Shown: positions 48,151-56,983, counted from the first letter of the stretch. The stretch is 64,000 nt of DNA from JACDAN01 sp035265935 (GCA_035265935.1 DATFOC010000008.1:1-64000), one strand, 5' to 3'. A program made the numbers and translations. Notes: a model not told the origin generated them from the letters alone.

Positions 48151-49671
48151 CTAACTCTTGCCATCGGGAGCCGTCGGGAGCGGATCCTCCTCGAACCGTC
48201 CGCCTCCGGCTGCGAACTCCACGATCATCCGGTCGGTGATCCATTCCACGGGCGCGCGGTCGTCCGTCCACGGGTCGCCCGACGGCCGAATCGGCCTCAG
48301 GTTCGCGCGCAGGTCCGCCACGAGAGGGTCGACCTCGGCCGGCGCCGGCCGCTCCCGGCCGGTCGTCTCTCCATCCTGGCCGATCACGATCTGGTTGAAG
48401 CGCAAGGGCTGCCACGCGAACGCTCTCGGCAGGACGGCCGCGAGCGTCCCGCCGATGTTGTCGGCGAGATCGTGGTTGTCCGGCGTCGTCGCGACGTTCA
48501 GGGCGACGATCCCTCCCGGCCTGAGCCGCTCGCGGACGAGCTCGAAGAACTCCTTTGTCGCGAGGTAGAACGGCACGTACGGCGGGCGATAGGCGTCCAC
48601 GATGATCACGTCGTACGTCTGGTCGATCCTGCGCAGGAATGCACGAGCGTCCGCGTCGTGCACCGAAAGCGTCCCGATCTCCCTCATCCCGAAATACCGG
48701 CGTCCGGCGTCGCTCACGGCCGGGTCGAGCTCGACGCCGTCGACCTCTGCTCCCGGGTAGAAGCGCTCGTACGCCCGGGCCGCCGTGCCGGCGGCGTTTC
48801 CGAGCATCGCGACCTGCTCGGGCTGCCGCCCGAGCAGGTCGACGACGGCGACGTACGTGTCCCAGACGCCGCCGGTCAGCACGTCGTCCTCCCGCCAGAC
48901 GGAGTGCGTTGCGAGCCCCTCGTCGAGGTAGAGCCGGCGGACGCCGTCTTCCTCCACGACCTGGATGAACTGGTAGCGCGACTCGTCCTCGAAGATCACC
49001 CCGCTCTGTCCCTTCACCGCCCCCGGCGGGATCAGAAGCAGGGCCGCGAGCCCGGCCGTCAGCAGGAGCCAGCGGCGCCCGAGCAGGACGGCGCCACTCG
49101 CACCGATCAGCGCTGCCGCCGCTAGCAGCGTGCGCTGCGTCCCGATCGCCGGGATCGCGACGAGTGCGGCAACGAACGTGCCCAGCAGGCTGCCGATCGT
49201 CGAGACTGCGTACAGCCGCCCGGCGACTGTCCCCGCGCTCTCGATGTCCCGGATTGCAAGCCGGATCGCGAACGGCGCCACCATTCCCATCAGGGTCACG
49301 GGCGGCACGAACAGGACGAGGACGCCGAAGAACGAGCCGATCGCGGCGCCCGCCGAAACCCGGTCGAGCCCCTCGACCGAAAAATCCAGGATCGGGCGGG
49401 CGACGAGCGTCGCGAACGCGACGAGACAGGCCGCGGCCGCGACGACGAGGCCGAGCGCCCTGGGCGTCGGGTACCGGTCTGCGAGTCGGCCGCCTAGCCA
49501 GTAGCCGACCGAGAGCGACGCGAGCGTGAGCCCGATCACGTTCGCCCAGACGATCGTGGAGTTCCCGAAGTACGGGGCGAGCAGTCGCGACGCAGCGATC
49601 TCTGTCGCCAGCGTCCCGACGCCGGCGGCGAAGACGACGCACGTCAGCGTCGCCTGGAAGGACAGCTTCAA
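48151..49671 (-). CDS. Membrane-bound spermidine synthase-like protein (fused)
   Basis: A 506-residue fusion: residues 1-220 are hydrophobic (about seven helices, starting LTCVVFAAGVGTLATEIAAS and including VWANVIGLTLASLSVGYWLGG), and the rest is a methyltransferase-like spermidine synthase fold (VAMLGNAAGTAARAYERFYPGAEVDGVELDP, DADARAFLRRIDQTYDVIIVDAY). Similar fusions are common in Actinobacteria and their substrate is unknown; classical active-site residues for putrescine are not obvious. TTG 49671 overlaps the upstream phosphatase stop (TTGA). Confidence 0.85.
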   Translation of the reverse strand: MKLSFQATLTCVVFAAGVGTLATEIAASRLLAPYFGNSTIVWANVIGLTLASLSVGYWLGGRLADRYPTPRALGLVVAAAACLVAFATLVARPILDFSVEGLDRVSAGAAIGSFFGVLVLFVPPVTLMGMVAPFAIRLAIRDIESAGTVAGRLYAVSTIGSLLGTFVAALVAIPAIGTQRTLLAAAALIGASGAVLLGRRWLLLTAGLAALLLIPPGAVKGQSGVIFEDESRYQFIQVVEEDGVRRLYLDEGLATHSVWREDDVLTGGVWDTYVAVVDLLGRQPEQVAMLGNAAGTAARAYERFYPGAEVDGVELDPAVSDAGRRYFGMREIGTLSVHDADARAFLRRIDQTYDVIIVDAYRPPYVPFYLATKEFFELVRERLRPGGIVALNVATTPDNHDLADNIGGTLAAVLPRAFAWQPLRFNQIVIGQDGETTGRERPAPAEVDPLVADLRANLRPIRPSGDPWTDDRAPVEWITDRMIVEFAAGGGRFEEDPLPTAPDGKS

Positions 49672-52352
49672 GACGTCTTCTTGACGACGACCACGGCGGA
49701 GTCGTCCGCGAGCCCGCCGCCGGCGAATGCCCGCGAATCCTCCACGACGGCGCGTGCCAGCTGCTGCGCCCGCAGTGCGCGTTTCTCTCCCAGCAGGCGG
49801 TCGAGCCGCACCTTCCCGTAGAGCTCCGCCCCGACTCGGGACTCCACGACCCCGTCTGTGAACAGCACGACGGACGCGCCCGGCTCCAGCGTCGTCCTGG
49901 CCTCGGGATACTGCTGATCGGGCGCGATTCCGAGCGCGAGCCCGCGTGCCTCCAGCTCCTCCACGGCTCCGTCCGGCCGCACGACCCGCGGCTCGGGATG
50001 ACCGGCGCCAGAGCAGGCGAGCTCGCCGGTCGCAGGGTCGAGGGTCAGGTAGAGCATGGTCACGAACTTGCCCTCCTCGACCTCGTCGAGCACGACCTGA
50101 TTGGCGATCCGCATCAGCTCGGACGGCTCGGGATGCTCGCGGGCGAGCGACCGGAAGACGAACTTCGTCATCGCCATGTCCGCCGCCGCGTCGATCCCCT
50201 TCCCGGTCACGTCGCCGACCACGACGGCGAGGCGGCCGTCGGGCAGGACGGTGTAGTCGAAGACGTCGCCGCCGACGTCTAGGCGGGACGAGGACTCGTA
50301 GACGCTGCCGATCTCGATGCCGGCGATGTCCGGTGGCTCGTCCGGCAGGAGCGACCGCTGCATCGCGTCCGCGAAATGGACTTGCTGCTCGTACAGCCTT
50401 GCGTTCCCGATCGCGAGCGCCGCCTGGGCAGCGAGGGCGCGCGCGGCCTCGAGCACCTCGACGCCGATCGGCCGGGCGGGATCGAGCGAGATCAGCGTGA
50501 GCGCCGCCATCACTTCTCCCGCCGAGACGATCGGGACGAGCGACGCCGTCGAGCCGCGCTCCAGGAACGGGATCAGCAGCTCGTGGCCGCCGCCGAGTCG
50601 TTTCGCCCGTCTCCGGGTGAGGACGACCGGTGTCGCGGCCTCGATGTGGTCGAGCGGCTGCGGCCGGCGCAGGATCGGGTCGAGCGCGACGGCGAGCCGC
50701 GCATCGGGAACATGGATCGCACCCGGGACCAGGGAGTCACCGCGCTCGTCGGGCATTCGCAGGACGGCGGCGTCGACGTCGAGGAGCTCGACCGCCGTTC
50801 TGGCGATCGCGCCAACGGTCTCTTCCAGCGACAGGCTCTCGGAGAACGAGCGGGAGATCTCGTAGAACGCCTCGAGGCGCTTGGCCGCGAGGAGCTCCGC
50901 GTCGAGCGCCTCCTGGCGCTCCCGCGCGAGCCGCGCCGTGTCCTCGTGCAGGCCGGCGTTCTGAACTGCGACGGCGAGCTGCCCCGCAAGCGCCGCGAGC
51001 AGCATCGACTCGTTCTCGCCGAGCCGCCGCTTCGCGGGCAGATAGGCGACGAGCATGCCGATCAGCTCTCCGGCAGCGCGAAGCGGGACGACGACGGCCG
51101 CCTCGATCCCCGATTCCGAGACGGCGTCTCGGACCGACCCCAGGCGAGGGTCGCTCGTTGCGTCCTGGACCTCGACCACCGGCCTCGCGCGAAGACGTTT
51201 CAGGATCAGGTCGAGAAACCCCTCGGCGACACGGAGATGCGGCCCGGCGAGCCCGCGCTCGGCCGCGGCATCGAGCCCTCCCGCCTGTCGGAGGTAGACC
51301 GCGGCCCGGTCAGTCTCCAGCAGTTCGCCGACTCGGTCGACCGCCGTCTCGAGCGTGTGCGAGAGCGAGAGCTCGGCGATCGCCTGCCCGACCACGGCGA
51401 GCAGTGCCCGGCTGCGCTCGAGCTCCTGCGTCAGGTCGCTCATCCGTTCGCCCGCCCGCACCGCGTGGGCGGCGCGGGCGCCGAACCTCGCCAGCCTCGC
51501 GAGCTCGTCCGCGCTCGGCTCGTTCTCGGCATCGAACACGAGGCGCAGGCCGCCCACACACGGCTCGCCGAGCCGGATAAGCACGACGCCGCCCTCGAGC
51601 CCCACGCTTCCGTTCCCCGAGAGCAGCTCGTCCGCGTCTCGCACGGCCGCAGTGGCGTCGACGAGGTCGTTCGCGTGCCCGACAGACGCGATCGGCTCGG
51701 GCCGGCCGTTCAGGCGCCAGAGGATGCACGAGCGGGCCCCCGTCGTCTCGAGGGCGAGGCGAGCGATCCGTTCTCCGCTGCGCGACTCCTCCGCCACGAC
51801 TGCTAGGGCGCGCCCGGCGAGCTCGATCGTCGCCTCGCGGCCGGTCGCAGGCGAGTGCCCCTCGATGGGCTCGACCGCCCGGACGAGCAGCGACGCGTGG
51901 CTTGCGATCATGCGTGCGAGCAGGACGTCGTGCTCCGAGAAGGACTCGCCGGCGCGCGCCAGCTCGAGGCTCACCAGCACTCGTCCTTCCGAGGAGACCG
52001 GGCAGATCAGGATGCGAGCTGCGCCCCAGCGGCGTGCGAGCCGGCGAACCGCCTCCGGCAGATCGTCGTTCTCGGTCAGCTCGTTGAGACCGATTTCCCC
52101 CTCCGCCATGCGCGAGCCTTCGAGTTCGGCGCGCAGCGCCGGTGACGCCGCCCACACCCCACGCGCCCGCAGGCCTGCGCCGCCGGGCTCGGCTACGCGG
52201 ATGACTGCCAGCGTGGCACCGACACCCGAGGCCGCCGCTTCCGCCAGCACACCGATGGCGCCGTCCAGGTCCTCCGCGTCCACGAGATCCTGGCCAACGG
52301 CCGCGAGGCTCCTGAGAGCCGCCTGAGAGACCTCTTGTCCGGCCGGGATCAC
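49668..52352 (-). CDS. GAF-domain SpoIIE/RsbU-type serine phosphatase
   Basis: An 894-residue signalling protein. Three or four GAF-like modules occupy residues 20-620 (for example LLARMIASHASLLVRAV, ESGIEAAVVVPLRAAGELIGMLV and STASLVPIVSAGEVMAALTLIS), then a PP2C domain: LDVGGDVFDYTVLPDGRLAVVVGDVTGKGIDAA, MLYLTLDPATGELACSGAGHPEP and LFTDGVVESR. Such phosphatases act on anti-anti-sigma factors. GTG 52352 has TACACT ending 6 nt upstream, so the longer frame upstream is not used. It overlaps the spermidine-synthase-like gene by TTGA. Confidence 0.9.
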   Translation of the reverse strand: MIPAGQEVSQAALRSLAAVGQDLVDAEDLDGAIGVLAEAAASGVGATLAVIRVAEPGGAGLRARGVWAASPALRAELEGSRMAEGEIGLNELTENDDLPEAVRRLARRWGAARILICPVSSEGRVLVSLELARAGESFSEHDVLLARMIASHASLLVRAVEPIEGHSPATGREATIELAGRALAVVAEESRSGERIARLALETTGARSCILWRLNGRPEPIASVGHANDLVDATAAVRDADELLSGNGSVGLEGGVVLIRLGEPCVGGLRLVFDAENEPSADELARLARFGARAAHAVRAGERMSDLTQELERSRALLAVVGQAIAELSLSHTLETAVDRVGELLETDRAAVYLRQAGGLDAAAERGLAGPHLRVAEGFLDLILKRLRARPVVEVQDATSDPRLGSVRDAVSESGIEAAVVVPLRAAGELIGMLVAYLPAKRRLGENESMLLAALAGQLAVAVQNAGLHEDTARLARERQEALDAELLAAKRLEAFYEISRSFSESLSLEETVGAIARTAVELLDVDAAVLRMPDERGDSLVPGAIHVPDARLAVALDPILRRPQPLDHIEAATPVVLTRRRAKRLGGGHELLIPFLERGSTASLVPIVSAGEVMAALTLISLDPARPIGVEVLEAARALAAQAALAIGNARLYEQQVHFADAMQRSLLPDEPPDIAGIEIGSVYESSSRLDVGGDVFDYTVLPDGRLAVVVGDVTGKGIDAAADMAMTKFVFRSLAREHPEPSELMRIANQVVLDEVEEGKFVTMLYLTLDPATGELACSGAGHPEPRVVRPDGAVEELEARGLALGIAPDQQYPEARTTLEPGASVVLFTDGVVESRVGAELYGKVRLDRLLGEKRALRAQQLARAVVEDSRAFAGGGLADDSAVVVVKKTS

Positions 52353-52422
52353 CCGACAAGTGTAGGAGGCTCCAACGCCACGAGACTTGAGTCGCCAGGG
52401 CACCCTCGGCGCCCGGATCCAT

Positions 52423-52473
52423 CGTTCTCAGTCACACCCATATGAAGCTCATATGGGTGCTCCCTGCGTCCCG
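52423..52473 (-). repeat. Structured dispersed repeat, copy C
   Basis: On the minus strand: GGGACGCAGGGAGC, then a 10-bp hairpin (52450-52459 with 52435-52444, loop AGCTT), then GACTGAGAACG, a slightly diverged form of the second arm. The hairpin sequence (CACCCATATG) is unrelated to that of copies A and B. It lies between the divergent phosphatase and small-membrane-protein genes, outside both predicted transcripts. An outer CCGGA/TCCGG pairing further out is possible. Confidence 0.75.
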
Positions 52474-52542
52474 TGACTCCGGCCCCCGAGCGCACCCCGG
52501 CAACGAAACATCGCGACGTCGGAACTCTTATAGAGTGCGGCG

Positions 52543-52779
52543 ATGGCCGAGCCCGCCCGGCGCCCCGATGCCGTGGAAGAGCCGCCGCTTCCCGATCCGA
52601 TCGCGGTCGAGCGTGCGTACCGATTTCACAAGACCCGTCGGCGGATCCGGCAGGAGCGGAAGCAGGAGCGGGCTCTTGCGCGCCTGCGTTTCTTCGCCAT
52701 CCTCCTTTCGCTCCTGGTTCTCGCGGCGTACCTGTCACTCGTCGTCTGGCGGCAGATCGAGCAACTGTTCGGCCTCTGA
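52543..52779 (+). CDS. Small single-pass membrane protein
   Basis: A 78-residue protein: acidic N-terminus, a strongly basic helix (residues 27-47, RFHKTRRRIRQERKQERALA), and one membrane helix near the C-terminus (FFAILLSLLVLAAYLSLVVW). An N-in topology with the basic helix in the cytoplasm is expected. Function unknown. TAGAGT (52531-52536) ends 6 nt before the ATG. The next gene, another membrane protein, begins 27 nt later. Confidence 0.75.
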   Translation: MAEPARRPDAVEEPPLPDPIAVERAYRFHKTRRRIRQERKQERALARLRFFAILLSLLVLAAYLSLVVWRQIEQLFGL

Positions 52780-52805
52780 CCGGCGCATCCCGGATACTTC
52801 CCGCC

Positions 52806-53282
52806 GTGGAATCACCCGAGACCTATCCGCCGGAGGCCTACGAGCCTGAGGAGAGCCCGGACCGCTTCGCGCCGGACGCGGCCTGGGTATGGGGCGCCGG
52901 CGAGCGCCTGACGTGGCTCGGAGGGATGGTGCTCGCGCTCTCGACCCTGATGGGCTGGTACGTCAACACCTCCGGCGACCTGACCGTCGCCGTGATCGGC
53001 TGGCATACCGGCGCGTTGGCGAAAGTCGTGCTGCTGATCGGCCTCGCCGTCGTCGCCCTGCACTTGCTCCATGCGGCCGGCATCGAGCTCCCCGCCACCG
53101 TTCCCGAGAGCCTGGTCGTGATCGTGCTCGGCTCGCTCGCGACGATCCTCGTCCTGCTCCGCGTGATCTCGATCCCGGACGACTTTCAGCCGGCAAGCCG
53201 CGGGATCGGGATCTGGATCTCGTTAATCGCGGCGGTCGCGGTGATCGTCGCCGGCTTGTTGCGAGCCTCGGAAGAGCTCTAG
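52806..53282 (+). CDS. Four-helix integral membrane protein, unknown
   Basis: A 158-residue protein with an acidic soluble N-terminus (residues 1-32) and four hydrophobic helices (about 38-55 LTWLGGMVLALSTLMGW, 70-90, 100-118 and 135-152). No motif identifies a transported or bound substrate. GTG 52806 with GATACT ending 7 nt upstream. A longer frame extends to 52473, but its upstream part is antisense-type low-complexity and overlaps the 78-residue gene. Convergent with the HTH-receiver gene. Confidence 0.78.
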   Translation: MESPETYPPEAYEPEESPDRFAPDAAWVWGAGERLTWLGGMVLALSTLMGWYVNTSGDLTVAVIGWHTGALAKVVLLIGLAVVALHLLHAAGIELPATVPESLVVIVLGSLATILVLLRVISIPDDFQPASRGIGIWISLIAAVAVIVAGLLRASEEL

Positions 53283-53287
53283 TCCGG

Positions 53288-53890
53288 CTACGCGCGTAGC
53301 AGTTCTTTTGTGCGCGCGATGAGGTCCTGAGGATTGAACGGCTTGCCCAGGAAGCCCTGCGCACCGCGTGCCTGCGCGTCGTCGTCGGAGCTCTCGACCT
53401 GGCCGCTGAACATGATCACCGGGATCGAGCCCATGCCGTGGCGCTCCTGCATGCGGCGGAGCATCTCCCAGCCGTCCACGCCGGGCATCATCACGTCGAG
53501 GAGGATGAGGTCGGGAGGCTGCTCCTCGAGTGCCGCGAGCCCTTCTTCGGCGCTGCCCGCCTCGCGAACCACGTACCCGTCCATCTCGAGGTTCACGCGG
53601 ACGAACTCGCGGATCCGCGGGTCGTCGTCGACGATCAGGACGCGCGGCGTGCCGCGCGCACGGGGGCCGCTGGAGTCGGCCGAGCCCGACACGAAGGCGT
53701 CCAGGTCCCGCTGGCGGTACCGGCGATGGCCGCCCGGCGTGTAGAAGGCCGGCAGCCGACCCTGATCGGACCACTTCCGGATCGTGCTCTGGGCGACTCC
53801 GAGGTACTTCGCAGCCTGGCCGAGGGTCAACCAGTCGGCGCCGTCATTTCCCTGCGGCTGCCTGCGTGCCTTGCCCCCGACCTCGGCCAC
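53288..53890 (-). CDS. MerR-type HTH fused to a C-terminal receiver domain
   Basis: A 200-residue protein with the reverse of the usual order. Residues 18-68 form an excisionase/MerR-like helix-turn-helix (WLTLGQAAKYLGVAQSTIRKW, then TPGGHRRYRQRDLDAFV). Residues 82-200 are a CheY-like receiver: VLIVDDDPRIREFVRVNLEMDG, LILLDVMMPGVDGWEMLRRM (phosphoacceptor Asp) and FLGKPFNPQDLIART (Lys). Phosphorylation would tune DNA binding or oligomerisation. No kinase is adjacent. GTG 53890 with TAGATT ending 5 nt upstream. Confidence 0.9.
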   Translation of the reverse strand: MAEVGGKARRQPQGNDGADWLTLGQAAKYLGVAQSTIRKWSDQGRLPAFYTPGGHRRYRQRDLDAFVSGSADSSGPRARGTPRVLIVDDDPRIREFVRVNLEMDGYVVREAGSAEEGLAALEEQPPDLILLDVMMPGVDGWEMLRRMQERHGMGSIPVIMFSGQVESSDDDAQARGAQGFLGKPFNPQDLIARTKELLRA

Positions 53891-53938
53891 CCAGGAATCT
53901 AAGCAAAGCTGAACTTATTTCGCTGTTTGCGCGAAAGC

Positions 53939-54169
53939 CTACGGAGTGACGGTCACCGTTCGCGTCTCCGTGACGCGGTTCGTCTGCGTCCACGGCTGGA
54001 TCGTTCGCACGCTCGTGACCGGCTTCGACGGCTCCGGGCGGTCCTCGAGCGCCTGGCCCACGGCTACGCCGACGGCGAAAACGATCACGGCGGCGGCGAT
54101 TCGAATCACCCAGCCGAGGACACCGGCGCCGCGCTTGCGACGCCTGCGGACGGGGGCAGCGGTGCTCAT
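53939..54169 (-). CDS. Small membrane protein with basic N-terminus
   Basis: A 76-residue protein: Arg/Lys-rich N-terminus (APVRRRRKRGAG), one membrane helix (VIRIAAAVIVFAVGVAVGQAL), then an extracytoplasmic Thr-rich tail (TETRTVTVTP). The ATG overlaps the upstream stop as ATGA, which sets the start. Function unknown; probably co-transcribed with the two genes upstream of it. Confidence 0.75.
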   Translation of the reverse strand: MSTAAPVRRRRKRGAGVLGWVIRIAAAVIVFAVGVAVGQALEDRPEPSKPVTSVRTIQPWTQTNRVTETRTVTVTP

Positions 54170-54498
54170 GGCGCGTAGTCCGTCGCGCCCCGCGCGTAGC
54201 GATGGAATGCCGCATCCTGCGCGACCGACACCTTGGCGGTCCACCCGGGCCGGTCGGCTCGTTCGGCGACGGCCTCGTACACCCAGCCGTCATCGCCCCC
54301 GTAGACCTCGGCGAGCTGCGCGAGGGTGAAATGTTCCCCGATGCGTCTCCGGAGCGCCTCGGTGACAGCCTCGACCTGTGCCATGAGCGTCTCGTAGGCG
54401 TCCGAATCGGAGACTGACGCCCTCAGGCGGCGGTCGCCCTCCTCCCACTGGTGCCTCGCGGCGTCCAGATAGCTCGCCACAGTTCCGTCCTTACCCAT
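54166..54498 (-). CDS. Conserved hypothetical protein
   Basis: A 110-residue helical soluble protein: YLDAARHQWEEGDRRLRAS, LMAQVEAVTEALRRRIGEHFTLAQLAEVYGG and VYEAVAERADRPGWTAKVSVAQDAAFHRYAR. No domain that I can name. ATG 54498 overlaps the DUF501 stop by 8 nt and its own stop overlaps the next gene by ATGA, so it lies in an operon with DUF501 and the small membrane protein. Confidence 0.8.
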   Translation of the reverse strand: MGKDGTVASYLDAARHQWEEGDRRLRASVSDSDAYETLMAQVEAVTEALRRRIGEHFTLAQLAEVYGGDDGWVYEAVAERADRPGWTAKVSVAQDAAFHRYARGATDYAP

Positions 54499-54994
54499 GG
54501 GCGTCCAGGGTGCAGCAGCGACCAGGCCATTTCGGCTCGATCTCGGCGTAGATCCGTTCGCCAAGCTCGTATCCGGGGCGCGCGAGCGCGAACGCGACGT
54601 GGGCGTGCAGGCACTTCAGCCGTTGCGGATTGGCGGTGCCGCCGATGCCAAGATCGAGCGTGCCTCCCTGCTCGCGGCCCACCCGGCCGCGCGCCAGGTC
54701 ACGGCGGATGACACGCTGCTCGGCCGTCGCCTCGTCGAGGCTCCGCGCGAGCCCTTCGTCGCCGGCGGCGAGCTCGCTCCAGCGCTCGATGCCCCCGGCG
54801 GCCTCGAGCCTGGCCACTGCCGCGACGAGGTGGCGACAGGTGAGGTAGAAGGTCGTCGGAAAGGGATCGCCGGCGCTGTCGTACGGTGCCTGAACGGTTA
54901 CGGCCGGCGCGCCGAACGGGCAGCGGACGGCGACGCGCAGGAACGCGCGCGGCTCGCGGCCCAGCTGCCGCTCGACGATCGCCCGGTCATCCAT
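54491..54994 (-). CDS. DUF501 family protein
   Basis: A 167-residue DUF501 protein, a family encoded next to ftsB and eno in many Actinobacteria. CRHLVAAVARLEAAGGIERWSEL, QGGTLDLGIGGTANPQRLKCLHAHVAFALARPGYELGE are typical, with conserved Cys and His residues (TCRHL, KCLHAHVA). Function unknown. TAGGAT ends 8 nt before the ATG. Repeat copy D lies between it and ftsB. Confidence 0.9.
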   Translation of the reverse strand: MDDRAIVERQLGREPRAFLRVAVRCPFGAPAVTVQAPYDSAGDPFPTTFYLTCRHLVAAVARLEAAGGIERWSELAAGDEGLARSLDEATAEQRVIRRDLARGRVGREQGGTLDLGIGGTANPQRLKCLHAHVAFALARPGYELGERIYAEIEPKWPGRCCTLDAHG

Positions 54995-55055
54995 CGTCTC
55001 CGATCCTAGTGCCGCTTCTGGTGATGCTCCCCCGTCGCAGGCGGGCGGTGACCAA

Positions 55056-55121
55056 GCCGGGACAGGACGCAGGGAGCCTCGATGCTAAGAAGCATCGAGG
55101 CGACTGAGGACGCAGCCCGGT
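55056..55121 (+). repeat. Structured dispersed repeat, copy D
   Basis: Outer stem CCGGG (55057-55061)/CCCGG (55116-55120), extendable by a G/T pair; arms GGACGCAGGGAGC and GACTGAGGACGCAG; inner 11-bp perfect hairpin (55076-55086 with 55091-55101, loop AAGA). The outer stem differs from those of copies A and B but is again complementary. The sense strand is plus, opposite to the flanking ftsB and DUF501 genes, so it is not simply their terminator. Confidence 0.85.
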
Positions 55122-55127
55122 GCCGTG

Positions 55128-55538
55128 TCACCGCCCGTCTGCGCCGATGGGTTCATCGCCAGGAGCGGCACCTACGCCGGGTTTCTGTCGGGCCCGCCAC
55201 TCGTCGATTCCCTTGACGATGAAGAGCCGCTCGCCGGGCTTGACGAGGCCGAGCCGCCTGGCACGCCGGGCGAGAGCCTCCGGCGTGTCGGACTCGGCGA
55301 CCTGGCGGGCGAGCTCGTCGCGTTCGGCGCGGAGCGACCGGACCTGGGCAGCGCGCTCCTCGAGCGACGCCTTCGTGTCGAGATAGCTCTTGAGCGGCCG
55401 GTAGTAGAGGAGCCCCACGACGAGGATCGTCGCGACTGCGAGCCAGCGCACGAGCGGCGGCCGGCGACGGACAGGGCGGCGAGGTCGCTTGCGCGGGGAC
55501 CGGGACGGCATGGCCTCCGTCCGTTCGTGGGCGCGCAT
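55128..55538 (-). CDS. FtsB/DivIC-like septum formation initiator
   Basis: A 136-residue bitopic protein: basic N-terminus, one membrane helix (around residues 30-46, VRWLAVATILVVGLLYY), a short extracytoplasmic coiled coil (TKASLEERAAQVRSLRAERDELARQVAES) and the C-terminal ARRLGLVKPGERLFIV motif of the FtsB/DivIC family. It helps activate the divisome. ATG 55538 has AGGAG 4 nt upstream; the inner ATG 55511 is the alternative. It lies 21 nt after pyk. Confidence 0.88.
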   Translation of the reverse strand: MRAHERTEAMPSRSPRKRPRRPVRRRPPLVRWLAVATILVVGLLYYRPLKSYLDTKASLEERAAQVRSLRAERDELARQVAESDTPEALARRARRLGLVKPGERLFIVKGIDEWRARQKPGVGAAPGDEPIGADGR

Positions 55539-55559
55539 GCCGCTCCTGCCTCGAAAGGG

Positions 55560-56978
55560 CTACGCGTACGAGAGCTTGATCATGTCCGTGCTGCCGGGAA
55601 GGTTTACCGCCGTCCCAGCGGTCAGCACGACGAGATCGCCCTCGTCGAGCAGGCCGGACTCTCGGCCCACGTCAAGCGAGGACGCCCAGAGCTCCTCCAC
55701 ATCGGCAGCCTCGGGCATGTTCATCGGCACCACACCCCACTCGAGCGTCATGTGCTGGAGCGCGGCCTGGTGGTGGGAAAGCCCGATCACCGGTCGGCGG
55801 GGACGAAGCCTGGCGACGACGGATGCCGTCCGCCCGGTGTAGGTCGGCACGAGGATGGCCTTCGCGCCGAGCGTCTCGGCCAGGTCGCAGGCTGCGTTGG
55901 ACATTGCCTGCCCGACCGTGGGCTCGTCGCCCGGCTGCGGGAACTGGTGCCGGTATTCGATGCTGGGCTCGATCGTGCGGGCGATGCGCTCCATCGTCCG
56001 CACGGCCTCGAGCGGGTAGCGGCCGATCGCCGTCTCCTCGGAGAGCATCACTGCCGAGGTCCCGTCGAGGAGGGCGTTCGCCACGTCGCTCGCCTCGGCG
56101 CGCGTGGGCTCTGCGTGGTTGACCATCGACTCGAGCATCTGGGTCGCGGTGATCACCGGCTTTCCCCGGTCGAGCGAGGCGAGGATGATCCGCTTCTGGA
56201 GCAGCGGCACGACCTCGACGCCGATCTCGACGCCCAGGTCCCCGCGGGCGACCATGATCGCGTCCGCCTCCTCGAGGATCGAGGGCAGCGCGTCGATCGC
56301 CTCCGCCTTCTCGATCTTCGCGATCACGTGCGCGTCGACGCCGGACTGCTTGATCAGCCCCTTGAGGTCGCGGACGTCGGCAGCGGAGCGCACGAACGAG
56401 AGCGCGACGAAATCGGCGCCCAGTTCCAGCGCGAACTCGAGGTCGTCGGTGTCCTTTCGGGTCAGGGCCGGAATGGGCACGGGAACGCCCGGAACGTTCA
56501 CGCCCTTATGCGAGCTGACGGTCCCGCCGACGACGACTGCACAGCGGGCACGGCCGGCCTTGACCGCATCGACGCGAAGCCGGACCAGCCCGTCGTCGAT
56601 CAGGACGTCGTGCCCGGGCTGGAGCACTTGGCCGATCACCGCCGGCAGGACCGGCAGCTCCCCGTCCAGGCTCTCGTCCTCGCCTCCCGTGACAACGACC
56701 TCGTCGCCGTCGGCGAGCAGCATCGGCGCCTCGAGCTCGCCGACGCGAAGCTTCGGCCCCTGCAGGTCGGCGATCAGCGCGATCGGCCGGCCCACCTCGT
56801 CCTGGGCCTTCCGAACCATTCGGGCGTACTCGGCGTGCTGGTCGTGCGTCCCGTGAGAGAAGTTGAGGCGGGCGCCGTTCATCCCGGCCTGCGCGAGCGC
56901 GATCACACGCTCCTCGGTCGCGCACGACGGGCCGAGCGTGACGACGATCTTCGTGCGGCGAGGGACCGCGGCCGCCAT
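55560..56978 (-). CDS. pyk: Pyruvate kinase
   Basis: A 472-residue pyruvate kinase: RTKIVVTLGPSC, MNGARLNFSHGTHDQH, IALIADLQGPKLRVG, VIAKIEKAEAIDALPSILE with the catalytic Lys/Glu, IMVARGDLGVEI, PVITATQMLESM and a C-terminal allosteric domain (ILVPTYTGRTASVVARLRPRRPVIG). It converts phosphoenolpyruvate and ADP to pyruvate and ATP. It follows enolase by one gene, so two consecutive glycolytic steps are in one operon. Confidence 0.97.
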   Translation of the reverse strand: MAAAVPRRTKIVVTLGPSCATEERVIALAQAGMNGARLNFSHGTHDQHAEYARMVRKAQDEVGRPIALIADLQGPKLRVGELEAPMLLADGDEVVVTGGEDESLDGELPVLPAVIGQVLQPGHDVLIDDGLVRLRVDAVKAGRARCAVVVGGTVSSHKGVNVPGVPVPIPALTRKDTDDLEFALELGADFVALSFVRSAADVRDLKGLIKQSGVDAHVIAKIEKAEAIDALPSILEEADAIMVARGDLGVEIGVEVVPLLQKRIILASLDRGKPVITATQMLESMVNHAEPTRAEASDVANALLDGTSAVMLSEETAIGRYPLEAVRTMERIARTIEPSIEYRHQFPQPGDEPTVGQAMSNAACDLAETLGAKAILVPTYTGRTASVVARLRPRRPVIGLSHHQAALQHMTLEWGVVPMNMPEAADVEELWASSLDVGRESGLLDEGDLVVLTAGTAVNLPGSTDMIKLSYA

Positions 56979-56983
56979 TTGCG

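Noticed and set aside
47069..49642. A single 857-residue frame fusing the L,D-transpeptidase to upstream sequence
   Set aside because: Upstream of ATG 48124 the translation is Arg/Gly low-complexity and runs in the wrong frame through the spermidine-synthase-like gene; signal peptide and -10 at 48132 support the shorter gene.
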